A stretch of DNA of 64,000 bases from the NCBI RefSeq assembly GCF_022965805.1, contig NC_133101.1, positions 12,065,069 to 12,129,068 of the forward strand. Direction: 5' to 3'. The DNA is from Primulina eburnea (taxonomy: Eukaryota; Streptophyta; Magnoliopsida; Lamiales; Gesneriaceae). The notes under the pieces are model-generated. The model was not told the DNA's origin and made no database searches. It saw only the letters and a list, made by a program, of their open reading frames with translations. Made by a program: the position numbers and the translations under genes. Shown here piece after piece: positions 30,290-42,081 of the stretch. The stretch's first letter is position 1. Each line of letters begins with the position of its first letter.

Positions 30290-31760
30290 ATTCTGAGAGA
30301 CTTCCTAAGGTTGGAAAAACTCTCAAAATCCAATGTTTTTGTGAATATGTTGACCAGTTTGTTATTTGTACCAACCAATTCCATGCGGATCAAACCTTTT
30401 TTCTACTAGATCTCGAATAAAATGATGTCGGATGTCAATGTGTTTTGTTCGAGAGTGTTATACTGTATTTTTTGAAATATCAATTGCACTCAAATTATCA
30501 TAGTACACAAGTAGGGTTTCACTCTTAGGTCCATAATATTCTACCATTTGGTTCACCCATAATAGTTGAAAGCAACAACTTCTAGCTGCCACATATTCAG
30601 ATTCAACAGTTGAAAGTTAAACACAATTTTGTTTCCAACTATGCCGCGAGATTAAATTATTGTCAAGATAAAAACAACCTCCAGATGTACTCTTTCTATA
30701 ATCTAAATCACCAGCCCAATCAGCATCAGATAAACCTACCAAATTGGAGTTAGTTTCTTGAGTGTACCATAATCCTAAATCAATTGTTCCTGCTATGTAA
30801 CGTAGAATATGCTTAACAGATTTTAAGTGAGAGATTTTAGGATTGGCTTGGTATCTCGAACACAAGTATACACTAAATAAGATGTTAGGTCGTCTGATTG
30901 TCAAATACAGGAGGCTTCCTATATGCTGCAGTATAAAGTGTTGTCAACATTTTCGGCAACATCATTTTTGCACAATTTTCCACTCGAGCCTATAGGTGTC
31001 TTCATGTGTTTGATGTTTTCATTTGCAAATTTCTTAACTAGATTTTTGGCATACTTACTTTGACACATAAAAATGACATCATGCATTTTTTTAATTTGCA
31101 AACAAGAAAGAAACTCAACTCACCAACCATACTCATTTCAAAAGTAGATAACATACACTCAATAAAGTCATCAGTATATTTTTTAGAGGATGCACCAAAA
31201 ATTATGTCATCAACATAGACTTGGCAGATAAGGATTTCACTTTTAGACTTTTGAATAAAAATATTTTGTTTACCTCACCTCGTTTGAAACTCATTTTAAT
31301 TAGATACTCAGTCAGTCTTCCATACCAAGCACGTGGTGCTTGTTTCAAACCATAGAGTGACTTTTTCAATTTGTAAACATAATTCAAATGATGTGGATGC
31401 TCAAATCCTTTAGGTTGTCTTACATACACTTTTTCACACAAAATCCCATTCGAAAATGCACTTTTGACATCCATTTGAAAAGGTTCGATTTTCATGTAGC
31501 ATGCAATTGCTAGCAATAGTTGGACTGACTCAATGCAGGCAACATGAGCAAATATCTCATCAAAATCAACACCTTCAACATGTGTGTACCTTTGAGCAAG
31601 CAACCTTACTTTGTTTCTAATGATGTTTCCTGATTCATCGATTTTATTTTTGAAAATATATTTTGTACCAATTATATTTTCATGGTCAGGAGGTGGAACT
31701 AAATACCATACATCATTTCGAACAAATTGTTCAAGCTCATCATGAATTTCATTGGTCCAA
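30290..31760 (-). pseudogene. pol: Old Sirevirus reverse transcriptase and RNase H
   Basis: RT pieces on the minus strand include LLAQRYTHVEGVDFDEIFAH (31603 on), PFQMDVKSAFSNG, VYKLKKSLYGLKQAPRAWYG, and SKYAKNLVKKFANENIKHMK (31101-30919). RNase H follows: RRPNILFSVYLCSRYQANPK, then LSDADWAGDLDYRKSTSGG (30904-30617). Its C-terminal part, equivalent to the DNxSAI/HSRTKHIDIRHH region, runs to ~30290. Several stops and shifts break it. The family order and sequence match Sirevirus pol. Confidence 0.8.
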
Positions 31761-32990
31761 AACTCATCTTTTAAAGCTTCATCGACATTTTTGGCTTCGA
31801 GATTTTAAAAAAAATATGAAAATCTTACCTGTGAGTACATAGAGCTCATGCACAATAGTCCAACCATCTTGCGATAATCGATCTTTTCTTTCTTTCGAGT
31901 TTGAACTTCTCCACGTACATTTCTATTTATTTGAGATGATGGATGATTTTTCTGGATTTTGGTTGGAACGTTTTGTCCATCATCTACTGCGTAATCATCA
32001 ATGTGTATTTCATCCTCAGGTTCAGTGACTTCAGTGTCACGTGTTGTGCTAGGTGTTATACATCTAGGACAACACCTGCATTTTCCAGTAAGATTGGAAT
32101 TTCCAGAAGATCTTTCATATCATATTCTGCTGTTTTCTTTTTGAGATCTGCACAGTCATAAAAAAAAACATTAAGTGATTCAATGATAGTTCTTGTTCTT
32201 ATGTTGAACATACGATATTCACGACTATTCGTAGCATAACCCACAAACAAACAATTGTCACTTTTCGAATCAAATTTTGCAAGTTGATCCCTGTCATTCA
32301 AAGTATAACAAACACAGCCAAAAAACATGAAAATATTTAAAGTTAGGCTTCTTTCTCATGATTATCTCATAAGAAGTCATGGTTGAACCACTTCTTAAAT
32401 ACACCCTATTCGAAATATGGCATGCATTGTTAAGGGCGACCTCTGCTCAAAATGCTTTGAGATGTTCTTCGAAGTTAGCATTACTCTCGCCATTTCCTGC
32501 AATTTTTTTGTCCTGAGTTCGGCTCTGCTATTTTGTTGTGGTGTTTTTGGAGCCGAAAACTCATGTGAAATACTTTTCCTGTCACAAAAGAATGAGAATG
32601 AAGAGTTTTCAAATTCCTTACCATGATCAGTCTTGATCTTTCTCACCTTCAATTATGGAAGATTGTAATCCTTGTGATTAATTGTTTAGAAACATCAAAA
32701 GTGTCCGACTTTTCCCTAATAAAACTTACCCATGAGGTACGTGAGAAATCATCGAGACACGTAAAAGAATACTTCTTACCTCCGAAGCTTTCACTTCCAT
32801 AGGACCCATAAGGTCCATGTGCAATAACTCGAGACAACGTGTTGTCCCAAAGTATGGCAACACGAGGTGTGACACGCGAGTTTGCTTACCCTTTTGGCAA
32901 TCTCCATAAACATATGGTATACCAGATGATAGATTAGGCATACCTCATACTGCATCGTACTTGCACAAATTCTTCAGGTTTTGAAGTTCA
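31761..32990 (-). pseudogene. pol: Old Sirevirus integrase
   Basis: Fragments in order: CQKGKQTRVSHLVLP and LELLHMDLMGPMEV (~32900-32810), KKYSFTCLDDFSRTSWVSF (~32770), KVRKIKTDHGKEFENSSFSF (32652 on), APKTPQQNSRAELR, then FGCVCYTLNDRDQLAKFDSK (32328-32056). The catalytic Asp, Asp and the Glu region are recognisable but lie in different frames, so the enzyme is dead. Confidence 0.8.
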
Positions 32991-33102
32991 CATGACCGAG
33001 TTTTTGATGCCAAAGGTCAAGTTAACTGACTTGCGCATGTTTGCATGTATCTTCTCCACCTATTTTATAGCAATTGTCTGAAGACCTTGTTCCTGTCATA
33101 AT

Positions 33103-33405
33103 TCACACGTTAGTTTCATTAAAAACCTCACAAGTATGTTTATCAAACTTGACATGTAAATTATCATAACACAATCGGCTTATGTTTATAAAATTTGATT
33201 TTAATCGTTCTACATGAAGTACATTGTGGAGCTTTGGTAGTCCTTCGATATTCAATGTTCCTTTTCCAACAATCCTTCCTTTAGCTCCCCCTCCATAGGT
33301 TACTCTACCACCTTTTTTATCAACATAATCAGTGAGATGTTCTCGTGATCTTGTCATATGACGTGAGCTTGCACTATCAAAGTACCAGTGACCTGCAATG
33401 TTAGT
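33103..33405 (-). pseudogene. Old Sirevirus protease
   Basis: HWYFDSASSRHMTRSREHL followed by GGGAKGRIVGKGTLNIEG and a LHNVLHVERLKSNFINISRL tail. The catalytic D-S-G is D-S-A here, probably inactivating. Ends at 33103. Confidence 0.8.
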
Positions 33406-33453
33406 TTTTAATGATGTATAGACAACATTACAGTGAGTATTTACCTTTGGTAC

Positions 33454-34737
33454 CTAAATTTGTCTTACTGTAGGTCGACGATTGGAGGTGTTGCAATAAG
33501 TATTGGGCAACATTCGGGGCAATATCCAATTCGCCTTTGTATTCATGCAGTCTTTCTTAAGTTTAAAACAATAGGACCTGATATATCCAGACTTAAAACA
33601 GTAATGACACACATACCTGCATTTTCTTTGCTTCGAAACAAGTGCCGCAGGTTGTCTTTTTGGTGGAGGGCTTTTACTCGAAGATGTAGATTGTGAATGT
33701 TTAGAATAATCAGCTTTTCCTTTCACAAAAACAGTATATTTAGATGATTCACCAATTTCAAGCACACTGTATTTGTAACCTAAACCCTTCTTTTCATCTC
33801 TTTCCATCAGAAGTATGGATTCAAGCTTAGATGTGCTTGAATTGAACTTGGTTAGTGTCTCAGTCGCCTTCTGAAGTTCATCCTTGTTCTTACATAGTTC
33901 CAAGTCCTTTTTGCTCAGGATTACTTCTAGTTTGACAACCACAGCTTTCAGCTCAGTGTCCTCCTTCATGAGTGTTGTGTTAATCTTATTTCTTTTAATC
34001 CAATCAGCATACAACTCTTATAAAGCTTCTGTACACTCTCAATAGTGATTTCTTCATCATCAGCTTCTAAATCATCATCTGCACTTGAGTTTCCAGAAGT
34101 TGTAGAATTAAAGCACAATGATTTCGAACACGTGTTGCGCCCAAGTGTGGAAACACCTGTGCAGCCAACGTTTTTCTTTCAAAAGTACAGTCAAGGAGGT
34201 GTGATTGTTTTCTTCATTGGATTCATCCTCATCATATTCCTTATCGCTTAGAGAAACATTGTACCCTTTATTCTTGTGAGTTCTATTTGCACATTCATTG
34301 GTATATTGTCCAAATCCATTGCACTCTCTACATTGTACTGAATCATACTTCTTTGGATTAGGTTGACACTTTCCTTCATTCTTTGTCAAAACTGGCCTTG
34401 GGCAGGAAACTTCTGTAGTTTTTCAGGAGCTGGTAGACTAGGAAACTCTGATGGTTAAGTCCTGCCTTCTTTTTGTCTCTGATTCTCTTCATATAATCCC
34501 CTAATTTCTTTGTGATGTAGGAGATAGAGTCCTAACAAAGGTCTGATTCATTAACCTCTTGGGATAGTTGAAGAATATCATTATATGAATCATTAGAAAC
34601 TTGGAAAGCAATAGTTTTTCCCTTGTCCTTTTTCTGCATGTCCATGTTCATTTCGAAGGTACGAAGTGAACTTATCAAATTCTCCAAAGCTATCTGAGTT
34701 GTATCCTTAGCATCATCAATTGCACATATTTTTATGT
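33454..34737 (-). pseudogene. gag: Old Sirevirus gag, N-terminally truncated
   Basis: The remaining gag begins at about ICAIDDAKDTTQIALENLIS (~34727) and has a stop after LQLSQEVNESDLC. A zinc knuckle follows at 34389-34240, CRECNGFGQYTNECANRTHK, which is diagnostic of Sireviruses. After another break comes a coiled coil (MYADWIKRNKINTTLMKEDT to LESILLMERDEKKGLGYKYS) with the KGLGY motif. A second knuckle CHYCFKSGYIRSYCFKLKK lies near 33590. The 5' part, LTR and primer site are missing at the junction with an AACCGAA-rich repeat near 34737. Confidence 0.85.
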
Positions 34738-35256
34738 TGCACATAACCGAACCGAAATATTTAGTCATAACCGAACCGACCGAATTAATTTTCATAACCG
34801 ATGAAAACCGAACCGAATTAAAATCGGTTAATTCGGTCGGTGGCCGAATTAACCGATTAGTTTAAAAAAAATTTGTTATTTAACTTTAATTATATATGTG
34901 ATTTTTTTTTAACACTAAAGTTTACACAAATACATAAAAATATAAAATCACACACATCACAAATATATAAGTTTTGTTTAAACACAATTAATACATATTA
35001 TATCGATTTTAAAATAAAAAATTAAAATATTTAAAAAATTGATAAATAAAAAAAATTATTAAATAATAATATTTATTATATCGGTTAATTCGGTTAACCG
35101 ATTAAAAAATTTTGAAAACTGTAACCGAACCGAATTAACCGATATAACCGAATTTTTTAATTTGAAAACCGAATTTCCGAAATAACCTAACCGAATTTTC
35201 GAATTGACTCGGTTCGGTCGGTTAATTCGGTTTAACCGAAATCTTGCTCACTCCTA
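34738..35256. mobile_element. AACCGAA-rich non-autonomous repeat, hAT-like right end
   Basis: Both flanks are built of short inverted words (AACCGAA, TTCGGTTAA, GGTTAATTCGG) around an AT-rich core (34860-35080). The right end, read inward on the minus strand, is TAGGAGTGAGCAAGATTTCG, similar to the TAGGAGTGG end of the hAT-type element at 42082-42950. I found no 8-bp target duplication, and the left end seems truncated at the Sirevirus gag junction. Confidence 0.55.
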
Positions 35257-35837
35257 GGTAGGATGTTACTACATCCGCTTTCATCCCATACCCCAAAAAT
35301 CCTCATATCCGATTAACTATTTATTTAATCGGATAAAAAAATCTTCTCAACACCCTCATCCATTCGGTTTGGTATCAAATTCTCAATCAAGTTGGGAGGA
35401 AATTGTAATCCTTAATTAAAGGAAGTTGTCTTCACCTTTATAAGTTCCGTTGATCGAGGTTCTCTTTCTCAAAATGCACACTCTTTTCCCTAATAAAGCA
35501 CCTTGGACGTATTAAAGTGGCTCTTCTTTCCAAAATTGTTGATAATTAATTTTTGTTAAAATTTAAATTAAAAAAATATATATATTATTATTTTCATAAT
35601 TATTCTTTCTCATGTACTTGGTTCTATGACATTAATATTGCCATTTTCTCAACAAAAAATAAAGAATGTATTTCAAATGTCATCGTTATTGAGTGAACAT
35701 AAAATTAATCATAATTAACATGTAACGCTATATATACATGAAATGGATGGATTTGAAGTTTATGGATTTCCTTCTCTAAACAACTAAAATATATTTGAAA
35801 TCTTCAATTTAAAATCCTTCCACCCAAACGTAACCTA
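35257..35837. other. Unassigned AT-rich stretch
   Basis: No coding frame or recognised repeat. The segment ending CACCCAAACGTAACCT (~35820-35837) looks like a MITE-type terminus, but I found no partner end. Confidence 0.3.
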
Positions 35838-36790
35838 AATGAATTCGATGAAAGATTTAGTAGAATTGTTATTTAGCTTGTCTCTCTTAGTGAAGAATAA
35901 CTAACCGTGAACTTACTTTGAAAGTCTTAATAGCATTGTCTAGATAGTGGGATGCAAAGAGGCCATGAGGAGTCAAAGAACCTCAACAAGCTAGAGTTGC
36001 ATGATCTCTTTATCAACATCATGATTTACGAGTTCGAGTTGGGCATCTGGATTGATAAGATTTGCCCACATCTCAGCCAACATGCTCTAGGTGGTGTTGT
36101 AGTTATCCTATCGGACAATGTAGAGTCCACATGCAAAAACTCTACTGAACAGATTAGCAATAAGGTCATATTACTCTTCGTTAATAAGTTTAATAAATTT
36201 ATACGCAATAATCAATCTAAATTCATTAAATCTCACCATAAAAAAAGACCAAACAATTTATAAGCAAGCTTCCTTTAACAATGACAATAAAAACTACTTT
36301 ATTACTAAATGTAACATACCTAAGATGGACGAGAAGAAGTCTTTTGAGAAAAGATAGTTCAAATATGATAAGAAGTCATACAAGAAGAGAGATAAGAAGG
36401 TGCTTGTTGCTGAGAAAAGTAAAAGCAAGTAGACAAACCCAAATGCAGATGCATCCATCTCTGAGACTTCATCCAATGAAAGTGATTAAGAACCGATTCG
36501 GTGCTAGATGGCTGATGTCAAGCTGGATAATGCAGATTATGAGGTATTTGATTTTAGTTTTAATGAATTCACATGAGAGGATTTCATTATTGCACTGCAT
36601 GACTTAGTAGATGAATACAAAAGATTTTCGCATTCATTCGATGGAGTTAAAACGGAGAACAAAAATTTTATGGATAACTCAGGCACCTCGAGCTGCACAC
36701 AACGAAAATAATTTCATAGTCTAAGGGTGAAAATCAATCTACTGACCATAGAGAATGGCAATAAGCGAATAGTATTTTGATTAATTAATG
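35838..36790 (+). pseudogene. gag: Decayed Sirevirus-like gag, plus strand
   Basis: Several frames together parallel the gag of the 4938-19252 family: LNEFDERFSR at ~35840, KNLNKLELHDLF then YEFELGIW at ~35970-36050, the knuckle-adjacent basic region at ~36230-36420, and FSFNEFT then DFIIALHDLVDEYKRFSHSF at ~36550-36650. Stops and shifts occur every 30-100 bases. No LTR or pol was found nearby, so it is an isolated, old fragment of that family in the opposite orientation. Confidence 0.75.
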
Positions 36791-37954
36791 AATATATGTA
36801 AATCGATATTGATCCTTATTTTCCAAAAAAATAAAATAGTTACGAATTTATTAAAAAATAAATTTAATAAATTTCAATCCTATTTCAACACTTCCACAAA
36901 AAATAAATAATGGTATCTATTATAATCAAATGTTGTTTATAATAATTTATTATACTGATTAATTTTATGTATTGAATTTTAAGTAACGGTATCATGTGAC
37001 AATATTTATCAAATATAGAATCATATATTCTTAATTATATTTTAAATAAATTAAAATTATTTAAAGCAACCATTTTTAATTTAATAATATTAGTAATATT
37101 TCAACAATTCCATAAGGAATAGAAAATATTTGGTGAACATTGATTGTAATTGAGAAATTACCAAAATATTTGACCAAAGATTTAGTCAGATTGCCAAAAT
37201 ATTGTTCATGAATCTGCAATTTGTACATGACCAAAGGTAATCCTCTCCTTCACTTCCTCCTACAATTCCTCCTATATATTTAAATTAGGTAAATAAATAT
37301 GTTATATCATATATTACTCAAATTACCAATTAATATCTCTGTCACTTCTTACCTTTATTACAATAAAAAAATATAATATTTATGGAAATATTGAAATATA
37401 ATAAAAAAAATTACTTTAAAAAAATTTTATTTTAATTAAAAACTATTCACACCTTATCATTAAGGTACATTATTTTATATATCCTTTTTTCTTGAAATTC
37501 ATCTCTTTTATTTATATATTTTAATTTAATTTTTCGACTCTCTTTTATTTATTTGAAATATAATAAATACGTGTATATGCAATTTTCTTTCTTAGTATAC
37601 CAACATTGAATGATTGAATATTATGTGAGATACTCTTGATTGTTGAAACAAAAGTTCCAAAAATTTTATGGAAAGTAAAAATCTTTTATTAGATAAAAAT
37701 AAAATTTTAATTTATTCATAACTTTGGAGATTATATTATTTATTTATTTATTTTAATTTTTAATTTTTTTATTATAATACTAAATTTAGTATAATTATGA
37801 ACGAAAAATATGAGAAGATGATATTTCTATTAGATATTGAATTGTGCAGGACTGATGGATAGAAATACTATCTTGAAAGACAATCTTACATATCGTAGGT
37901 TGGAATTTGATCGAGAAAAAAATAAAGAAGAAAATATCATTTGCACTCTTTGTT
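36791..37954. other. AT-rich intergenic stretch
   Basis: Very AT-rich with long A and T runs. No frame of note and no recognised element ends were found. Confidence 0.5.
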
Positions 37955-38680
37955 GGTGTCAATCATCATGCAAACTATAATTTTTGGTGTAGCATTGTTA
38001 TATGATGAAACTGTTTAAACTTTCATTTGGCTCTTCCATACATTTGCTAAAGCTATGAATGGAAAAACTCCTGCAACTATTCCCACCGATCAAGATGCCA
38101 AAAGCTTAAGTGGAAAAATGGCCTGAAACATACCATCGTCTGTGCATTTGGCACATTTATCGAAGTGCAGCAATACATCTTAGTGTTGTTTTCTCGAACT
38201 TTAAAGAGTTTTCAAAAGATTTCAGTTCTTGCATATATAAATTTGAGGAAGAAAAGGATTTTTTGACAGCATGACCTGAAATGTTGAATAAATATGATCT
38301 TCAAAGTAATACATGGCTTGAAAGTATGTTTAAAATTAAGGAAGAATGGGCTCTTGTATATGGAAGGCAAACGTTTTGTGCGATATATGACTATTACTCA
38401 GGGCAGCGAGAGTATGAATGGCGCTTTGAAAAATTGCGTAAATTATAAGAACGATTTGTTTCAATTTTTTGAATATTTTGTAGATTGATTGGTGATTGTC
38501 GCTATGAAGAGTTGAAAGCTTATTTGCGGACGAACAATAGTACACATGTATTTTTCTTTCCGGTCAAAATTCTAAAGCATGCAGTAAGTTTTTACATGCA
38601 TGAAACCTTTCAATTATTATAAAATGAGTTGAGCAAGGAGCATGATTCAAAGGTAGAAGTTGTTTCTGAAAAGACATGCT
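37955..38680 (+). pseudogene. FAR1/FHY3-type MULE transposase fragment
   Basis: Reading across two frames gives FGVALLYDETV, LFHTFAKAMNGKTPATIPTD, QDAK, then YHRLCIWHIYRSAAIHLS, FKEFSKDFSSCIYKFEEEKD, MLNKYDLQSNTWLESMFKIK and EEWALVYGRQTFC. A frame change follows to QGSESMNGALKN and FFEYFVD, then CRYEELKAYLRT and LKHAVSFYM. This is the order of the MULE transposase core in FAR1-related proteins (the D-Q-D region, the C-x-W-H motif and the SE-MN region). Stops at several points mark it as dead. It ends at ~38680, exactly where CACTA-type subterminal repeats begin. Confidence 0.75.
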
Positions 38681-39154
38681 AATCCATAACGGTTCACGAA
38701 AACCGTTGTCGTTTCTCCGGAAAAACACGTTAATCCACAACAGTTCACGAAAACCGTTGTCGTTTCCCCAAAAAAAAAAACGCTAATCCACAACGGTTCA
38801 AGAAAACCGTTGTTTCCTAAAAAAAAAACGCTAATCCACAACGGTTCATGAAAACCGTTGTCGTTTCTCCAAAAAAACACGCTAGGTTTTTGAAAACCGT
38901 CGTCTTTTGTCCCCAAAAACACGCTCAAAGACGACAGTTTATAAAACCGTTGTCTTTGACCCCAAAAACACGCTAAAAGACAACGTTTTTTGGGGAACCG
39001 TAGTCTTTTAGCGTGTTTTTGAGGGTCAACGACAACGTTTCCTGCTTTTTAACAATGGTTTTCACTAAAATCGTTGTTAAAAAGCAAAAGACAACGGTTT
39101 TTTAAAAAAACCGTTGTCTTTTGAGTGTGGTTGAATGCATATTTTGTTGTAGTG
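38681..39154. mobile_element. CACTA (En/Spm) transposon terminus with subterminal repeats
   Basis: The right edge read inward is CACTACAACAAAATATGCAT, the canonical CACTA terminus. Inside it, at least eight copies of AACGGTT(N)nAACCGTTGTC-type inverted words are spread over ~470 bp, as in CACTA subterminal transposase-binding arrays. TAT follows (39155-39157), a possible 3-bp target duplication. The matching left end was not found in the ~2.5 kb to the left, so the element is truncated or its left end is diverged. Confidence 0.8.
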
Positions 39155-40591
39155 TATATTCTAGTCCTACTAGGACTCTAACTTATCATGTTTCGGTTCC
39201 AGCCCCTAACCGCTTAGTCCAGGACCTGGTCGACCCTCCTAGGACTTAGACAGACTCCTCAGCAAGCAGCTGGACCAGGCCCCACGTCCCAAAAGAGCCT
39301 AGCCTTGCAACCCGTCCACCATAACCATGCGCAGCCCCATTTGCCCACGCGATCCCAGCCCCTTTTGGCCTATCATCGTGCTGCCTCCCTTGAACTCTCC
39401 TACAGCCCCTTCAGACCCCTGGACAATCCCTTAACAGCCTTCTAACAGCCTCCCACGCCTGAAGCCAAAAAGACGCAGCCCTAGCCCCATAACATGCAAT
39501 TTTCGTTCAACCTACTTCACCCTACTGTCCAGCCCTTAAACTTTCATCTATGGGTCCTTAAACCTTCTGGAAAACGTCCCTTGTGATGCTCCTACCATGG
39601 CAGCCCCTTTATGCAAATTTATCACAAGTTTTGGATCACAAAAACATGCTTTAAACCCATGTATATGTGTAAAAACGAAAATAATAAAAGAGATACTTGT
39701 TTTTCATGCCAATATATGTTAGGGTGTAATTGATGAGAAAAAGAAGAATTACGGCGTGCCTTTGCGTGACTTACGCAGGAAAACCTTTGACGTCGAAGAA
39801 CGGAGGAACACTTTGGCTTGCTCTTGCTAGCACCTTCGAAATTCTCTTCCTATATATCTTGCTATTGTGTGTGCCGTGAGTTTTAAGAGAGGGGTGGGGA
39901 GAGTTTCAGATTTTTAAAAGTGTGTGGCCGTGTATTTTCTTGATGCAAAGTGAAGTGTTGTGGTGCTCAATAATTTAGAAAGTGGCGTGAGTTGAATGGT
40001 GTAGAGCTTGTGGTGTTTAATGTGATGGAGAGAGTTTGAATTTGATAGAAAGTGTGTGGCCGTATGTATATGGGTGGGGGAAAGGTTTTGTTATTTTAAA
40101 TACTCGTATAATTATTAATCAAGGCTTAGGCCTAATAAGCCCTCAAATTAAGCCCAATTATCTTTGATTAAATAATAAAAATTATTTTGTTTAATAAAGT
40201 TTGTGAATTTATTAGCCGAGTTGCCAAAAAATTTGTATTTTTGTTGAAAAACCAACACCGATAAAATTTACGTCCCGACGTATAAAATCACCTCAAAACC
40301 CCTTATTTTCAAAAATATGAAAAACATTAACCATATTTTAAATAATTAAAAACAATTATTTAATGAAAACATTTTCTATTTTTCAGCCATCAGTCTCCGT
40401 TCCTCGATCGCAACGCGGATAACCTTTAAAAAATACATTTTAATGCAACAATGTAGAAAAATATATTTTAAACATGCAAATATGCACAACAAAATTAATC
40501 TATGAAATTAAAACATCTAATTAAAATACACACTGAATTTAATAATTTGCGCATGTGGTCGCCGTGGACCTTTAAATTTTTGGGCGTTACA
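39155..40591 (-). repeat. Ty3/gypsy LTR fragment, minus orientation
   Basis: On the minus strand it begins TGTAACGCCCAAAAATTTAA at 40591, like the start of the LTR at 4190. It shows the same plan: AT-rich ends and a GC-rich middle with CTAGGA/TCCTAG words at 39175-39420. Its other end is cut by the CACTA terminus. No primer site or polypurine tract adjoins it, so it is probably a solo or truncated LTR. Confidence 0.6.
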
Positions 40592-41668
40592 ATAGACTTG
40601 TCGAATTTATACCTCGAAATCTTTCAATGATCCAACCTACAATATATAACCAATATGTAAGTCAATATAGAACAATTTAATCATCGAAAAAGAATTAAAT
40701 TGGAGCGGACGAAAACCTAGACTTTGGCAGCTCACTTATAAGAACAAAAGCTGGGATTTCGACCCGAATATGCGAATATCGAAGCTTTAACTAGCAGCTA
40801 GTGGTCCCGAGGTGGTGGCTCGCCGGAGACTCGTCGAAATCTCGCCGGAAAGAGCTAAACGCTAGCTAGAAAACAGGGGAAACAAAATACCACAAATCCA
40901 CCAAAGAGACGAAGCTAAAACTCACCGGAAAAGCGGACAAGAACTTGCGCAAGCACAACTCTCAGAACAGAGCTCGGTGCTCTGATTTCTTCCGATTCAG
41001 CGCAGGAAAAAGAGTGCTAGGGCTGGAGGAAGAAGTTTCTAAGCTGTTGTGTTTCTTCTCCGGCGACTGGGCGGCGCGCGGTGGTAGGGTGCGCAAGGGA
41101 GAAGAATCGGGAAAGCTGATTTGGGGATGGTTTCTCATGGTTTAGGGCTTCTTGTTCTATCATTGATTTTTTTCCCTTTTTTTTCATTATAATATTTAAT
41201 TATATCATATTTCATTTTATTTCATTTTTAAAAAACATTTATTTCATTCTATATATAAATATAAATGTGTGGATGTATTTACTTATTTTCATTATCAAGT
41301 AATATATATGTAATTTCACACTTAATTTATTAAATAATATTAATTAACCACGTTTTAAGGATTATGGTTTTATGCTTTTGATTTTTTTCCTTTATCTATT
41401 TTTCATTATAATATTTAATTATATCATATTTCATTCTATTTAATTTTAAAAAATATATATTTCATTCCATATACATTTAAATGTGTGGATGATAGAAAAG
41501 TTTTCCAATTGTAAACGAGCATGAGAGAAAAAAAGTCGAGTTATATTCATAATGAAATGACTCATTATAAAGTATATAGAATTTTAAATTTATATATTCA
41601 ATAAACAAAATTTGGTAGTATTTGAAACATCTGTTAAGAATGTTCAAGATTTAGGCAATAAGGATCTA
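40592..41668. other. Unassigned stretch with GC-rich leader-like segment and AT-rich direct repeats
   Basis: 40740-41150 is gene-leader-like (TCGCCGGA words, GGGCGGCGCGCG). It contains the ~65-bp segment similar to 22045-22125. After it, ~105 bp at 41170-41275 recur imperfectly at 41385-41495, ending AAATGTGTGGATG. No convincing protein is encoded. Confidence 0.4.
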
Positions 41669-42073
41669 AAGGTATACTCGACCAATGTTTTCAAGAACAC
41701 TGAAACCAAAATCAGAATAAAATTTTTCTTGACTTCAGTTCTAAAATCAGCTCTCATAATATATAAATTTAAGGCATAACTGTTAAACAATTTATTTCAC
41801 CGTCTCACATATTGTATAACTATTTTATTTAATATTTAAAAATGAAAAATAATAGCAATTTTCAGAAAATTTATATGCCAGACAAATATATAAATTCAAT
41901 TCACAAAATTTGGTAGTATGCGAACTTTTGATTTATAATTTTTAATTTATATATATATTTTTAATTATTTATAAAATTTAAAGAAAATAAAAAAATCTAC
42001 AGTCGAGTAGGTGATAGAAATATTGCATTTGACTATGATTATTCCAGTTTCAAACCTTACAATCCAATCCGGT
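41669..42073. repeat. Tandem duplication, copy A
   Basis: About 400 bp starting near ACTCGACCAATG, homologous to copy B at 42954-43320. Shared landmarks include CTTGACTTCAGTT, TTTGGTAGTATGCGAACT and AGTAGGTGATAGAAATATT. The hAT-type element sits exactly at the junction between copies. Confidence 0.75.
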
Positions 42074-42081
42074 GTGGACTC

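Larger units (their letters stand above)
22367..34737 (-). mobile_element. Old Sirevirus-like Ty1/copia element, minus strand, split by a younger copia
   Basis: From right to left: gag (34737-33454), protease (~33400-33103), integrase (~32990-31761), RT and RNase H (~31760-30290), spacer (30289-29876 and 24956-24227, interrupted by the 24957-29875 copia), then a third ORF (24226-22367). Gene order and the gag signature CRECNGFGQYTNECANRTHK identify the Sirevirus group. Every domain carries stops or shifts. Neither LTR was recognised: the right side is cut at ~34737 by an AACCGAA-rich repeat and the left side fades into unassigned DNA near 22300. It is clearly older than the 4938-19252 array and belongs to a different family. 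Confidence 0.75.

Noticed and set aside
38647..38928. A minus-strand frame with repeated FxKPSVFFW/EPLWISVFF-like segments, resembling a repeat protein.
   Set aside because: It is the translation of the CACTA subterminal repeats; repeats at DNA level explain it completely.
38681..39154. Regularly spaced ~20-bp repeats resembling a CRISPR array.
   Set aside because: The units are inverted, irregularly spaced and end in a CACTA terminus in plant DNA.
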